The notes: a model not told the origin generated them from the letters alone. Shown: positions 15,224 through 24,427, numbered from the stretch's first letter. The stretch is 64,000 nucleotides of DNA from Amycolatopsis sp. MtRt-6 (GCF_017308975.1 NZ_JADWPD010000025.1:1-64000), one strand, 5' to 3'. Program-made: numbers and translations.

Positions 15224-18200
15224 CTAGCGCCGACCGCGGTCGGTCCCCAGCCGTCCCGGATCGACCGCCGTCAGTGCCGCCAGCGTCGTCAGCCGCCAGC
15301 CTTTCTCATACGCCGCCGCGAAATCCTGCTCGCCCAGCTCACTCCGGCCGCGCTCGCTCAACGCACGGACCCGTGGGTCGGTACGGTCATGTGCTCCGCG
15401 CAGGCGCGCCGCGGCGCCCAGCAGGGCCGCCGTGTCGTGGTGGTGCCCGGACAGTGCGGCCACGCCGGCCACCGTCACCGCCACCGTGGCCAGGATCGGC
15501 ATGTCCTTGCTGCCGACCGCTGCCGCGTACGCCCGGTGCAACGCCTTTTCGGCGCCCGGGCCGTCGGCGGCCTCGAGGCAGAGCGCGGCACGGGCCACAC
15601 CGATCAGTGCCTGCTCGTGACCGCCGCCGAACGGGGGGTGCGCGGACAGGCCCGCCTCCGCCGACTCCACCCGCTCACGGGCGCGGTCCGGGGCGCCGAT
15701 CCGGATCCACAGGTCCGCTTCCAGCGCGTCCAGCAGGATCGCCGTCTCGGGGGAGACCGGGCGCTCGCGGGTTGCCGCGATCAGCTCGGCCGCTTTCTCT
15801 TTCTCGCCACGCAGGATGTGCAGGTCGATCCAGCGCAGGTCGATGAAGATCTCGTCGCTGCGGGACAGTGCGCCGAACTCCGCCGCGCACGCCCGGGCCT
15901 CGCGCAGGTCGGCCAGGCCGGCGTCGAGATCGCCGTCGTACTGCCGGAGCAGGGCGCGCAGCGGCAACGCGGTCGCGAGCCCCCAGCGGTCGCCGATCCG
16001 GGCGAAGATCTCCAAGGCGGCCGCGACGTCGTCGCGGACGACGTCGAGCCGGCCCGCGTTCTCGGCGAACTGCGCCCGGTACAGGTGTGCCAGCCCGGCC
16101 AGCCACTCGTCGGGCCCGTCGACGAACTGCTGGACGATCTCCGGTGAGGCACCCGATTCGGGCATGGTGGCCACCCGGAGCGCGACCAGCGCGCCGCCGA
16201 AGGGCAGCTCCGGTGCGCCCGCCAACCGAAAGGTGAGTCCCCGCAGTTGCTCGCGCCAGTCGGGCGGCGGGGCCTGCGTGGCGAACCTGTTGAGCAGCAG
16301 CACCTGCTCGGCGGTGTCACGCGCCACGCCCGGCCGCCCACCCGGCACCGAAACCGCCTCGCCGAGCCAGGAGGCCGCGTCGGTGTGCCGGCCGAGCAGC
16401 TGCCAGTACCAGGTGAGGTTCACCGCGAGCCCGATGGCGCCGTCGGCGTCTCCGGTGTCGAGGAGGTGCCGGAGGGCGGCCAGCACGTTGTCGTCCTCGG
16501 CGCGCAACACCCGCAACGCGGTCAGCTGCCGGGGGCCGCGCAGCAGCGGGTCGTGCTGTGCGACCAGCTCGGCGAAGTAGCCCGCGGCCAGGTCTCGCAC
16601 CGTGGTCAGGGCGTCCTGCTCGGTGAGGCGTTCCCGGCCGTACTCGCGGATCGTCTCCAGCATCCGGTACCGGCCGGTCTCCGGCGCGAGCCGCAGCAGC
16701 GACCGGTCCACCAGGTCCGCGAGCAGCTCCGGGATCCCGTCGGCCGGCACCGCCGTGCCCGCGCAGACCGCGGCCGCCGACTCGCGGGTGACACCCCCGG
16801 GCAGGATCGAGATCCGCTCCGCGAGCGTCCGCGCGCCCGCGTCGAGCAGGTCCCAGCTCCACGCGATGACCGCGCGCAGCGTGCGGTGCCGCGGCACGGC
16901 GGTCCGGCTGCCGGTCGCGAGCAACCGGAACCGGTCGGACAGGCCGGCCGCCAGGTCGGGCAGCGCGAGCGTCCGCAGGCGGGCGGCGGCCAGCTCCAGT
17001 GCCAGCGGCAGGCCGTCCAGGCCACGGACCACCTTCGTGGTGTCGGCGAGGTTCGCCTCGTCCACGGCGAAGCCGGGCCGCACGGCCGCCGCGCGCTCGG
17101 TGAACAGGCGCACCGACGCGGTACGGCGGGCCTGCTCGACGTCCGCGTCCGGCTCGGGCAGGGGGAGCGGGCCGAGCGGCACCAGCGCTTCGCCGTCGAT
17201 GGCCAGCGGTTCGCGGCTGGTGGCCAGCACCCGCAGCCCGGCGCACCGGGACAGCAGCGCGGCGACCAGGTGGGCCACCGCGTCGACGAGGTGCTCGCAG
17301 TTGTCCAGCAGCAGCAGGCTTTCCCGGCCGCCGAGCCGGTCGACGAGCACGTCGAGCTCGTCGCCGCCGGCCCGCGTCCTGGCGTCGAACATCGCGCCAC
17401 CGCGCACCCCGATGCCGGCCAGCACGGCCGCGCCGGCCTTGGCCGGCTCGGTGACCGACGCGAGGTCGATCAGCCAGGCGCCGCCGGGATACTCGCCGCG
17501 GTGCCGGCGGGCCGCCTCCAGCGCGAGCCGGGTCTTGCCGGCGCCGCCGGGGCCGAGCACGGTGACGAGGCGGCCGGTGGCGAGCAGCGCGTCGATCCGG
17601 GCGAGGTCTTCGTCCCGCCCGACGAAGCTGGTCAGCGGTGCCGGCAGGGTGCTCGCCTTCGGGGCGCCGACGGCGGGCCGCTCGTCGCGCAGCAGGCGCA
17701 GGTGACGCTCCCGCAGGGCGCTGCCGGGGTCGGTGCCGAAGTCGTCGGCGAGCGCCGCCCGGACCCGTTCGTACCAGGCCAGCGCGTCGGCCTGGCGGCC
17801 TTGGCCGGCCAGCGCGTCGATGAGCAGCGCGGCCGCCCGCTCGTGGACCGGGTGCTCGGTGAGCAGGGCGGTCAGCCGGGTGGCGGCCGCCTCGGGCCGG
17901 CCCAGCGACAGCTCGGCGTCGGCGAGGTCGGCCACGGCCTCGATCGCGAGGTGGGTCAGCCGGGTCGCGACCGCCGCCGCGACCACCGTGGGCTCGTTCC
18001 ATCCGGCCACGGCCTCGCCGAGCGCGGCCGCGGCCGCCGCCGGGTCGCCGGCACGGAGGTGGTCCCGGCCGGTGGCCGTGAGCTGCTCGAACCGCAGTGC
18101 GTCGACGTCGGCCGGGGCCACGTCCAGCCGGTAGCCGCCCGCGGCCTGCGCGACGGCGCCGGCCGAGCCGAGGGCCCGGCGCAGCCGCGAGACCAGGGCC

Positions 18201-18406
18201 TGCAGGGCATGGGCGGGGTCGGCAGGCGGGTCTTCGGCCCAGATCGCGTCGACGAGGACAGCGGGCTCGACCGGGCGCCCGCCGGCGAGCGCCAGCCGGG
18301 CCACCAGCGCCTGCGACCGCGCGCCGGGGACGGGCACGGTGGCTTCGCCGCGGCACACCCGGAAGGCACCGAGCAGCGTCACCCGAAGCCGTGCGTCCCC
18401 GTCCAC
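15224..18406 (-). CDS. AfsR-like regulator: SARP DNA-binding/BTAD, NB-ARC ATPase, TPR
   Basis: 1060 aa. Residues 1-95 form the OmpR-like winged helix (LRVTLLGAFRV; LVSRLRRALGSAGAV), and ~100-240 the BTAD. Residues ~255-560 form an NB-ARC ATPase with Walker A GPGGAGKT at 285-292 and a Walker-B-like LLLLDNCEHLVDA. The C-terminal ~450 residues are helical repeats of TPR character. GTG at 18406 was chosen so the protein starts at the DNA-binding domain. This layout integrates a signal through ATP and TPR and activates nearby genes by binding 11-bp-spaced repeats, like those at 18447-18477. Divergent from a monooxygenase gene (18523), its likely target. Confidence 0.9.
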   Translation of the reverse strand: MDGDARLRVTLLGAFRVCRGEATVPVPGARSQALVARLALAGGRPVEPAVLVDAIWAEDPPADPAHALQALVSRLRRALGSAGAVAQAAGGYRLDVAPADVDALRFEQLTATGRDHLRAGDPAAAAAALGEAVAGWNEPTVVAAAVATRLTHLAIEAVADLADAELSLGRPEAAATRLTALLTEHPVHERAAALLIDALAGQGRQADALAWYERVRAALADDFGTDPGSALRERHLRLLRDERPAVGAPKASTLPAPLTSFVGRDEDLARIDALLATGRLVTVLGPGGAGKTRLALEAARRHRGEYPGGAWLIDLASVTEPAKAGAAVLAGIGVRGGAMFDARTRAGGDELDVLVDRLGGRESLLLLDNCEHLVDAVAHLVAALLSRCAGLRVLATSREPLAIDGEALVPLGPLPLPEPDADVEQARRTASVRLFTERAAAVRPGFAVDEANLADTTKVVRGLDGLPLALELAAARLRTLALPDLAAGLSDRFRLLATGSRTAVPRHRTLRAVIAWSWDLLDAGARTLAERISILPGGVTRESAAAVCAGTAVPADGIPELLADLVDRSLLRLAPETGRYRMLETIREYGRERLTEQDALTTVRDLAAGYFAELVAQHDPLLRGPRQLTALRVLRAEDDNVLAALRHLLDTGDADGAIGLAVNLTWYWQLLGRHTDAASWLGEAVSVPGGRPGVARDTAEQVLLLNRFATQAPPPDWREQLRGLTFRLAGAPELPFGGALVALRVATMPESGASPEIVQQFVDGPDEWLAGLAHLYRAQFAENAGRLDVVRDDVAAALEIFARIGDRWGLATALPLRALLRQYDGDLDAGLADLREARACAAEFGALSRSDEIFIDLRWIDLHILRGEKEKAAELIAATRERPVSPETAILLDALEADLWIRIGAPDRARERVESAEAGLSAHPPFGGGHEQALIGVARAALCLEAADGPGAEKALHRAYAAAVGSKDMPILATVAVTVAGVAALSGHHHDTAALLGAAARLRGAHDRTDPRVRALSERGRSELGEQDFAAAYEKGWRLTTLAALTAVDPGRLGTDRGRR

Positions 18407-18446
18407 CCACCGATCTTCGCGCGCCTGCGCACACCGGCCCGAACCG

Positions 18447-18477
18447 GGTGTGAGCGCCGTGTGCGCCCGGTGTGAGC
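18447..18477. promoter_or_regulatory. Three 11-bp-spaced direct repeats, candidate SARP operator
   Basis: GGTGTGAGC at 18447-18455, CGTGTGCGC at 18458-18466 and GGTGTGAGC at 18469-18477 recur exactly every 11 bp on the same strand. SARP regulators bind such helical-phase direct repeats. It lies 46-76 bp upstream of the monooxygenase GTG and 40-70 bp upstream of the AfsR-like GTG. Confidence 0.7.
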
Positions 18478-18522
18478 CGCGGCCGGAAACCTCGTGGCGT
18501 CCCTGGAAAAAGGAGGTTTGCC

Positions 18523-20004
18523 GTGCATGACGTGGTGATCGCGGGAGCCGGCCCGGTCGGGCTGTTCCTCGCCTGCGAGCTCGGCCTCGCGGGTTGCTCG
18601 GTCCTGGTCCTCGAACGGGAGCCCGAGCCGCGTTCCCCGTGGCGGAGCTTCCCGCTCGGGCTGCGTGGCCTGTCGGGCGGCTCGGTCGAGGCGTTCCACC
18701 GTCGCGGGCTCCTGGACCCGCTGCTGACCGCGTCGGGCGTGGACAACGTGCCCGGCACGGACGAGCCGGCACCGCCGCGGTCGGTCGGCCACTTCGCGGG
18801 CACGCCCCTCGACCCGGCCGGCGTCGACCTCGCCGCCCTGCCCTACCGGCTGCCCGGCCCGGCCCTCGACGGCATCATGACCAGCCTCGAAGCGGTGGAG
18901 ACGGTGCTGGCGCGGCGGGCGGCCGAGCTCGGCGTCGAGATCCGGTGGGGCGCCGAGGTTTCCGCCGTCACCGAGGACGACGAGGCCGTGGTCGTGCGAG
19001 CCGGCGAGCACGGGTACGCGGCCCGCTGGCTCGTCGGGTGCGACGGCGGGCGCAGTACGGTGCGCCGGCTCGCGGGCTTCGGCTTCGCCGGCACCGAGCC
19101 GCAGCTCACCGGCTATGTCGCGCTGGCCACGCTCGCCGACCCGGAGAAGCTGCGCCCGGGCTTCACCGTGACCGCGACGGGCATGTACGTCACGATGCCC
19201 GAGCCCGGCCACTTCGGCGTGCTGGACTTCGACGGCGGCGCGTACGACCGGTCCCGGCCGCCGACCCGCGAGCACCTCCAGACGGTGCTGCGGCGCGTGT
19301 CCGGCACCGACGTGACGCTCACGGACGTGCGGCTCGCCTCCAGCTTCACCGACCGGGCGATGCAGGCGACCACCTACCGGCGGGGACGCGTCCTCCTGGC
19401 CGGCGACGCCGCCCACATCCACTCGCCGCTGGGCGGGCAGGGGCTCAACCTGGGCCTCGGCGACGCCCTGAACCTGGGCTGGAAGCTCGCGGCGACCGTG
19501 CGCGGGCACGCGCCGGACGGCCTGCTCGACACCTACCCCGCCGAACGCCTGCCGGTCGGCGCGCAGGTGCTCGACTGGTCCCGTGCCCAGGTGGCGGTCA
19601 TGCGGCCGGACCCGCACTCCCGGGCGATCAGGGCCGTGGTGCGCGACCTGCTGGCGACGGCCGACGGCACCACGTACGTCTTCCGGCGCACCTCGGGGAC
19701 GTCGATCCGCTACGACCTCGGCGGCGAACACCCGATGGCCGGCCACAACGCGCCGGACTTCCGGCTGGCCGACGGCACCCGGCTCGGCGAGCTGATGCGG
19801 GACGGCCGTGGCGTCGTCCTCGACTTCGGCGGGCGCCTGCGCGACGTGGCGCTCCGCCACGGCTCCCGGATCCGGTACGCGAGCGGGCCGGCCCGTGCCG
19901 ACCTCGGCGTGGGCGCCGTGCTCGTCCGGCCGGACGGCATCGTCGCCTGGGCCGGCGAGCCGGATCCCGAAGCTTTCGGCAAAGCCGTCACGCGCTGGTT
20001 CTGA
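18523..20004 (+). CDS. FAD-dependent aromatic hydroxylase/monooxygenase
   Basis: 493 aa, group A flavoprotein monooxygenase. The N-terminal FAD loop is VVIAGAGPVGLFLA. The middle has the DG motif VGCDGGRSTVRRLAGF, followed by the second FAD motif GRVLLAGDAAHIHSPLGGQGLN. The C-terminal ~110 residues are a thioredoxin-like extension seen in polyketide hydroxylases. GTG 18523 follows AAAGGAGG, an excellent ribosome site. Family members hydroxylate aromatic or polyketide rings with NAD(P)H and O2; the substrate here is unknown. It faces the AfsR-like regulator and is followed 28 bp later by a GDSL hydrolase. Confidence 0.92.
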   Translation: MHDVVIAGAGPVGLFLACELGLAGCSVLVLEREPEPRSPWRSFPLGLRGLSGGSVEAFHRRGLLDPLLTASGVDNVPGTDEPAPPRSVGHFAGTPLDPAGVDLAALPYRLPGPALDGIMTSLEAVETVLARRAAELGVEIRWGAEVSAVTEDDEAVVVRAGEHGYAARWLVGCDGGRSTVRRLAGFGFAGTEPQLTGYVALATLADPEKLRPGFTVTATGMYVTMPEPGHFGVLDFDGGAYDRSRPPTREHLQTVLRRVSGTDVTLTDVRLASSFTDRAMQATTYRRGRVLLAGDAAHIHSPLGGQGLNLGLGDALNLGWKLAATVRGHAPDGLLDTYPAERLPVGAQVLDWSRAQVAVMRPDPHSRAIRAVVRDLLATADGTTYVFRRTSGTSIRYDLGGEHPMAGHNAPDFRLADGTRLGELMRDGRGVVLDFGGRLRDVALRHGSRIRYASGPARADLGVGAVLVRPDGIVAWAGEPDPEAFGKAVTRWF

Positions 20005-20032
20005 AGACTGTCTCTTGTGGAGGGTTGAAATC

Positions 20033-21196
20033 ATGGATAACCGGTGGATCGCCGCGTGGGGCGCGGCGCAGCAGCTGGCGCGGGCGGCCGAGCTCGGCGG
20101 CGGGCCCGAGCTGCCGGACGAGGAGGCGCCGGACTTCGACGCCGCGCCCACGACCGTGAGCGCGCAGACCGTGCGGATGGTGGTCCGGCCCACCGTCGGC
20201 GGCACGGCGGTGCGCGTCGCGTTGTCGAACTCCTTCGGACACGCGCCGGTCCGCGTCGGCGGCGCCTTCCTCGGCGCGAAACGGCTGACCTTCGGCGGCC
20301 GCGACACGGTGGAGCTGCCGACCGGCGCGCTGATCCACACCGACCCGCTCGAGCTCGACGTGTCCCCGCAGACCGACCTGGTCGTCTCGCTGTACCTCCC
20401 CGGCGAGGACGTCACCCCGACGGTCCACCCGGTCGGGCTGCGCACGGCGTGGCTCGCCCCGGGCGACCAGGCCGCCGCGCCGGAGCTGCGGGACGCCACC
20501 GGGTTCCGGTCCTACCTGTGGCTCACCGGTATCGACGTCCTCGCGCCGTCGACAGCCGCCACCGTCATCGCCTTCGGTGACTCCCTGGTGGACGGCATGG
20601 AGACCACGCCCGACGCCGACGCGCCGTGGCCGTCGGTCCTGGCCCGCCGGCTGGCCGCCGATGCCGGGCTCCCGCCCCGGGCGGTGATCAACATGGGGAT
20701 CGCGGGCAACCGCGTCCTGCGCGAGACCGACGGCATGGGCGCCAGTGCGCTGGCCCGCTTCGACCGCGACGTCCTGGCCCGCCCCGGCGCCCGCTGGCTC
20801 ATCTTGCTGGAGGGCGTGAACGACGCGATCTTCGGCCTCATGCCGGGCATGCCGGAGAGCGAACGCGCCACGGCGGCGGACATCGTCACCGGCTACCGCA
20901 TGCTGATCGCCCGCGCGCACCGGCACGGCCTGCGGGTCGTCGGCTGCACGTGGCCACCGATCGGCGGCTCGCCGATCTTCACCCTGGAGTTCGAGGACAT
21001 CCGCGGGCGGGTGAACACGTGGATCCGCGACAGCGGCGAGTTCGACGCGGTCGCCGACCTGGACGCGGGCCTGCGCAACCCGGCCGCGCCGACGACGATG
21101 CCGGCCGAGCTGCTCTCCGGCGACGGCGTCCACCCGAACGACGCCGGCCACGCGGCGATCGCGGGGGTCTTCGACCTGGACCTGTTCCGGGCGTAG
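20033..21196 (+). CDS. SGNH/GDSL-family hydrolase
   Basis: 387 aa. The catalytic block I is IAFGDSLVDGME (Ser), the Gly block is NMGIAGNRVL, the Asn block is LLEGVNDAIF, and the Asp/His block is GDGVHPNDAGH. The N-terminal ~170 residues are a beta-rich domain as in fungal/actinobacterial rhamnogalacturonan-acetylesterase-like SGNH proteins. There is no signal peptide, so it is presumably cytosolic. The ATG follows AGGGTTGAAATC. Likely an esterase in the same transcript as the monooxygenase. Confidence 0.9.
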   Translation: MDNRWIAAWGAAQQLARAAELGGGPELPDEEAPDFDAAPTTVSAQTVRMVVRPTVGGTAVRVALSNSFGHAPVRVGGAFLGAKRLTFGGRDTVELPTGALIHTDPLELDVSPQTDLVVSLYLPGEDVTPTVHPVGLRTAWLAPGDQAAAPELRDATGFRSYLWLTGIDVLAPSTAATVIAFGDSLVDGMETTPDADAPWPSVLARRLAADAGLPPRAVINMGIAGNRVLRETDGMGASALARFDRDVLARPGARWLILLEGVNDAIFGLMPGMPESERATAADIVTGYRMLIARAHRHGLRVVGCTWPPIGGSPIFTLEFEDIRGRVNTWIRDSGEFDAVADLDAGLRNPAAPTTMPAELLSGDGVHPNDAGHAAIAGVFDLDLFRA

Positions 21197-21235
21197 GGCG
21201 GCGCGGACCGGACGACACCCCGCCGACCGGCGCGG

Positions 21236-21685
21236 TCAGGCGGGTCGGTTCCGCTCGAGGAGGGCCTTGAGCGTGGCCAGGTCCTTGGTGTTGGCGCGGC
21301 GCATGGCCGCGGCCAGCAGCGGGCCGCTGACCGCGGCGAACCCCTTCGGTTCGCCGCGGTTGCGCAGCGTCACGCGCGTGGCGGTGGGTCCGTGGTCGGC
21401 GAAGGTGTAGGTCGTCTCCATCGGGAACGGGCCCTGGGCGGTGCGCATGACCAGCCGCTCGCCGGGGACCAGGTCGGCGATCTCGTAGGTGTAGGCCAGC
21501 CGGCGTCCCAGGAACCGGGCGACGAACGCGACCCGGGAGCCCACGGCAAGCGGCGCGGGCGTCTCCCACTCGACGGACTCGATGTTGGCGTACCACCCGG
21601 GCGCGTGCGTGGGGTCGATCGTGTACCCGGCGACCTGGTCGCGCGGGAGGCCGATCACGATCTCGGTCCGCACATCGACAGTCAT
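21236..21685 (-). CDS. SRPBCC-family (START-like) protein
   Basis: 149 aa. It begins MTVDVRTEIVIGLPRDQVAGY and has the typical helix-grip strand pattern with WYANIESVEWETP and METTYTFADHGPTATRV. These small proteins bind hydrophobic ligands; some are polyketide cyclases, many are of unknown role. Convergent with the GDSL gene, with a 39-bp gap. Confidence 0.85.
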   Translation of the reverse strand: MTVDVRTEIVIGLPRDQVAGYTIDPTHAPGWYANIESVEWETPAPLAVGSRVAFVARFLGRRLAYTYEIADLVPGERLVMRTAQGPFPMETTYTFADHGPTATRVTLRNRGEPKGFAAVSGPLLAAAMRRANTKDLATLKALLERNRPA

Positions 21686-21848
21686 GCCCGCCTCCGGCTG
21701 GTGAGAACGCCGGGAACCCTACCGGCGGGTGGGCCCGGCCGCCTGCCGCGCGAACCGGTCGAGCCACTGCTCGACGACCGCGGCCGCGAGGGTGGCGGCC
21801 CAGAGACCTTGACTCGCGCACTGTCCGGCTGCATACTCCCGTAACCTC

Positions 21849-21866
21849 CCGTTAATCGATTAACGG
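21849..21866. promoter_or_regulatory. LacI-type operator (18-bp perfect palindrome)
   Basis: CCGTTAATCGATTAACGG has the central CG and two-fold symmetry expected of LacI-family operators. It lies 25-42 bp upstream of the LacI-like gene start at 21891, so it probably mediates autorepression. Confidence 0.8.
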
Positions 21867-21890
21867 AAGCCAGGGAAGGAGGGCGCCGCG

Positions 21891-22925
21891 ATGGCCAAGG
21901 TGCGGATGTCCGACGTGGCCGCCCGGGCGGGGGTGTCCACGGCGACCGTTTCGCTGGTGCTCAGCGGGCGGGACGCGGCCCGCGTCTCACCGCAGACTCA
22001 GCAGCGGGTGCGCGCGGCCGCCGAGGCCGTCGGCTACAAGCCGAACTCGGTGGCGCGGAGCCTGCGGACGCAGCAGACGCGGATGGTCGGCCTGATCTCG
22101 GACACGATCGCCAGCACGCCGTTCGCCGGGCGGATGCTGGCCGGCGCCAACGACGTGGCCCGGGAGCAGGGGCACCTCGTCATCCTCGTCGACACCGAGC
22201 AGGATCCCGCCGCCGAGCGCCAGGCGCTCAACGCGCTGAGCGGCCAGCAGGTCGACGCCATGATCTACGCGAGCATGCACCACCGCGTGGTCGAGGTGCC
22301 GGACGGCCTGCCCGGCGACGCCGTCCTGCTCGACTGCGCCCCGGCGAACGGCGGCCGGCCCGCGGTCGTCCCGGACGAGCGGGCGGGCGGGGTGGCCGCC
22401 GTGCGGGAGCTGGTGGCCGCCGGGCACCGCCGGATCGCCTTCCTGGACGCCGACGAACGGTTCGGGCTCGTCGCCTCGCCGCTGCGGTACGAGGGGTACC
22501 TCCAGGTGCTCGCGGAGGCCGGGATCGAGCCGGATCCCGCGCTGCACGCCCGTGCCGAACCGGTGGCCGGTGGGGGCCGGGAAGCCGCCGGGCGGTTGCT
22601 GGACCTGCCGGCGGCACACCGGCCCACCGCGATGTTCTGCTTCAACGACCGCATGGCGATGGGCGCTTACGCGGCCGCGCACCACCGGGGCCTTTCGGTG
22701 CCCGGTGAACTGTCCGTCGTCGGCTACGACGACCAGCAGCTGGTCGCGGCCGAGCTCGATCCGCCGCTGACCACGATCGCGCTCCCGCACTACGAAATGG
22801 GCCGGTGGGCCATGGAGGTCGCGCTCGGGCTGCGGCCGGCCGACCCGGCCGCCCCGCACCGCATGCCGTGCCCGGTCATCCGCCGGGCTTCGGTGGGTCC
22901 GCCGCCCGCCGCGTCCAGCGACTGA
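21891..22925 (+). CDS. LacI-family repressor of the fructan locus
   Basis: 344 aa. The N-terminal helix-turn-helix (MSDVAARAGVSTATVSLVLSG) and hinge helix (NSVARSLRTQQT) are followed by a periplasmic-binding-like sugar domain (VGLISDTIASTPFAGRML ... FNDRMAMGAYAAAHHRGL ... SVVGYDDQQLVAAELDPPLTTI). It binds a sugar effector and releases operator DNA. It is the first gene of the fructan utilisation locus, and a palindrome sits just upstream. ATG 21891 follows AAGGAGGG. Confidence 0.95.
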   Translation: MAKVRMSDVAARAGVSTATVSLVLSGRDAARVSPQTQQRVRAAAEAVGYKPNSVARSLRTQQTRMVGLISDTIASTPFAGRMLAGANDVAREQGHLVILVDTEQDPAAERQALNALSGQQVDAMIYASMHHRVVEVPDGLPGDAVLLDCAPANGGRPAVVPDERAGGVAAVRELVAAGHRRIAFLDADERFGLVASPLRYEGYLQVLAEAGIEPDPALHARAEPVAGGGREAAGRLLDLPAAHRPTAMFCFNDRMAMGAYAAAHHRGLSVPGELSVVGYDDQQLVAAELDPPLTTIALPHYEMGRWAMEVALGLRPADPAAPHRMPCPVIRRASVGPPPAASSD

Positions 22926-22959
22926 CCGGCGGCGGACCGCACTTCTCACTGCATTCCAC

Positions 22960-22979
22960 ATGGCAGTTGGCGCTGCCAT
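22960..22979. promoter_or_regulatory. Inverted repeat upstream of the ABC operon
   Basis: ATGGCAG-n6-CTGCCAT is a 7-bp perfect inverted repeat in the 109-bp gap before the binding-protein gene (23035). It differs from the palindrome at 21849, so if it is a LacI operator it is a diverged one. Confidence 0.4.
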
Positions 22980-23034
22980 CCGGCACGGAGGCGACGGTGA
23001 GGTCGCGCTCCGCAACAGAGAAAGAGATCGCACG

Positions 23035-24303
23035 GTGAAACGCAAATCCCTCGGCATCATGGTAGCGGCAGTGCTCGCGCTGGGCGGCTGCGCCCGCGCG
23101 AGCCAGGAACCGGCCGGCGCGCCCGGCGAGATCACCATGTGGACGCACTCGGCGGGCAATCCCGGCGAGCTGGCGGTCTACCAGCGGATCATCGCCGACT
23201 TCAACAGTTCCCAGACCCGGTACAAGATCGTCGAGCAGAACTTCCCGCAGGGTTCCTACAACGACGCGGTCACCGCGGCCGCCGCGTCCCGGAAGCTGCC
23301 CTGCCTGCTCGACATGGACGGCCCGGTGATGCCGAACTGGGCCTGGGCCGGCTACCTGCAGCCGCTGGGCCTGCCGGACGACCTGATCAGGACACTGCTG
23401 CCGACAACCGTCGGCCGCTACAAGGACACCGTCTACTCGGCGGGCTACTGGGACGCGGCGTTGTCGATCTTCGCGCGGAAGTCGGTGCTGGACAAGAACC
23501 AGATCCGGATCCCGACCGTCGAGCAGCCGTGGACGCTCGAGGAGTTCGACGCGGCCGTCGCGAAGCTGAAGGCCAACGGCTACCCCACGCCGCTGGACCT
23601 GGGCGCCGCCGACAAGGGGGAGTGGTGGTCCTACGCGTACTCGCCGATGCTGCAGAGCGCCGGCGGTGACCTGATCGACCGCGCCACCATGAAGTCCGCC
23701 GACGGCGTCCTGAACGGCCCCGACGCGGTCAAGTTCTTCACCTGGTTCCAGCAGGCGTTCAAGAACGGCTGGGCGGACAACGCGGGCCCGGTCGGCAACC
23801 AGCGGTTCATCGACAACAAGGTCGCCCTCAGCTACACCGGCGTCTGGAACGCCAAGGACGCGCTCGAAAGCGTCGGCGACGACCTGCTGATCCTGCCGCC
23901 GGTCGATTTCGGGAAGGGGCCCAAGATCGGCGGCGGTTCCTGGCAGTGGGGCATTTCCGCTGGCTGCCCGAACGCCGACGGCGCCCGCGCCTACCTGAAG
24001 TTCAGCTTCCAGGACAAGTACCTCACCGCCTTCGCCGACAGCCAGGTCGTCATCCCGAGCACCACGGCCGCCGCGGCGGCGTCCAAGTACTTCGGCGACA
24101 CCGCTCCGCTGCACCCGTTCGCCGTGCTGTCGCAGAAGTTCGCCCTCGCCCGGCCGGCGACGCCCGGTTACCCGGTGATCTCCGCGAACTTCGAGAAGGC
24201 GGCCAAGGACATCATGAGCGGCGCCGACGTGAAGCCGGCGCTGGACACCGCCGTGCGGGCGATCGACACCGACATCAAGTCCCAGAACGGCTACGGCTTC
24301 TAG
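23035..24303 (+). CDS. ABC sugar-binding lipoprotein
   Basis: 422 aa. A lipoprotein signal peptide with lipobox LGGC (Cys19) anchors it to the outer face of the membrane. The body is a family 1 extracellular solute-binding protein (EITMWTHSAG; ADFNSSQTRYKIVEQNFPQGSY; GGGSWQWGISAGC). GTG 23035 follows AAAGAGA. It is followed by two permeases and fructan hydrolases, so the ligand is likely a fructo-oligosaccharide (inference). No ATPase gene is in the operon; such importers commonly borrow a shared MsiK-type ATPase. Confidence 0.94.
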   Translation: MKRKSLGIMVAAVLALGGCARASQEPAGAPGEITMWTHSAGNPGELAVYQRIIADFNSSQTRYKIVEQNFPQGSYNDAVTAAAASRKLPCLLDMDGPVMPNWAWAGYLQPLGLPDDLIRTLLPTTVGRYKDTVYSAGYWDAALSIFARKSVLDKNQIRIPTVEQPWTLEEFDAAVAKLKANGYPTPLDLGAADKGEWWSYAYSPMLQSAGGDLIDRATMKSADGVLNGPDAVKFFTWFQQAFKNGWADNAGPVGNQRFIDNKVALSYTGVWNAKDALESVGDDLLILPPVDFGKGPKIGGGSWQWGISAGCPNADGARAYLKFSFQDKYLTAFADSQVVIPSTTAAAAASKYFGDTAPLHPFAVLSQKFALARPATPGYPVISANFEKAAKDIMSGADVKPALDTAVRAIDTDIKSQNGYGF

Positions 24304-24342
24304 CGTCACGAGTCCCAGGCTCGCCGACGCCGGCCCGGGCAT

Positions 24343-24427
24343 GCGCCCCAAGGTGGCCTTCGGTGCGTTGAACGCACCCAATGTGGCCTTCGGTGCGTTG
24401 AGCGCAACCAAGGCCACCTTGGGGCGC
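24343..24427 (+). repeat. 85-bp palindromic repeat element (copy 1)
   Basis: Ends are 18-bp perfect inverted repeats (GCGCCCCAAGGTGGCCTT at 24343-24360, complement at 24410-24427). Inside are GGTGCGTTGAACGCACC (24362-24378, symmetric about a central G) and a diverged second unit starting at 24392. It lies between the binding-protein stop and the first permease start. An inverted near-identical 85-bp copy is at 47050-47134. Confidence 0.9.

Noticed and set aside
16247..18475. 742-codon plus-strand frame
   Set aside because: Shadow of the AfsR-like regulator, which has Walker A, BTAD and TPR signatures on the minus strand.
24343..24427. CRISPR array or tRNA-like structure in the 85-bp repeat
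   Set aside because: Units are inverted rather than direct and evenly spaced, there is no spacer diversity, and no cas genes or cloverleaf with T-loop are seen.
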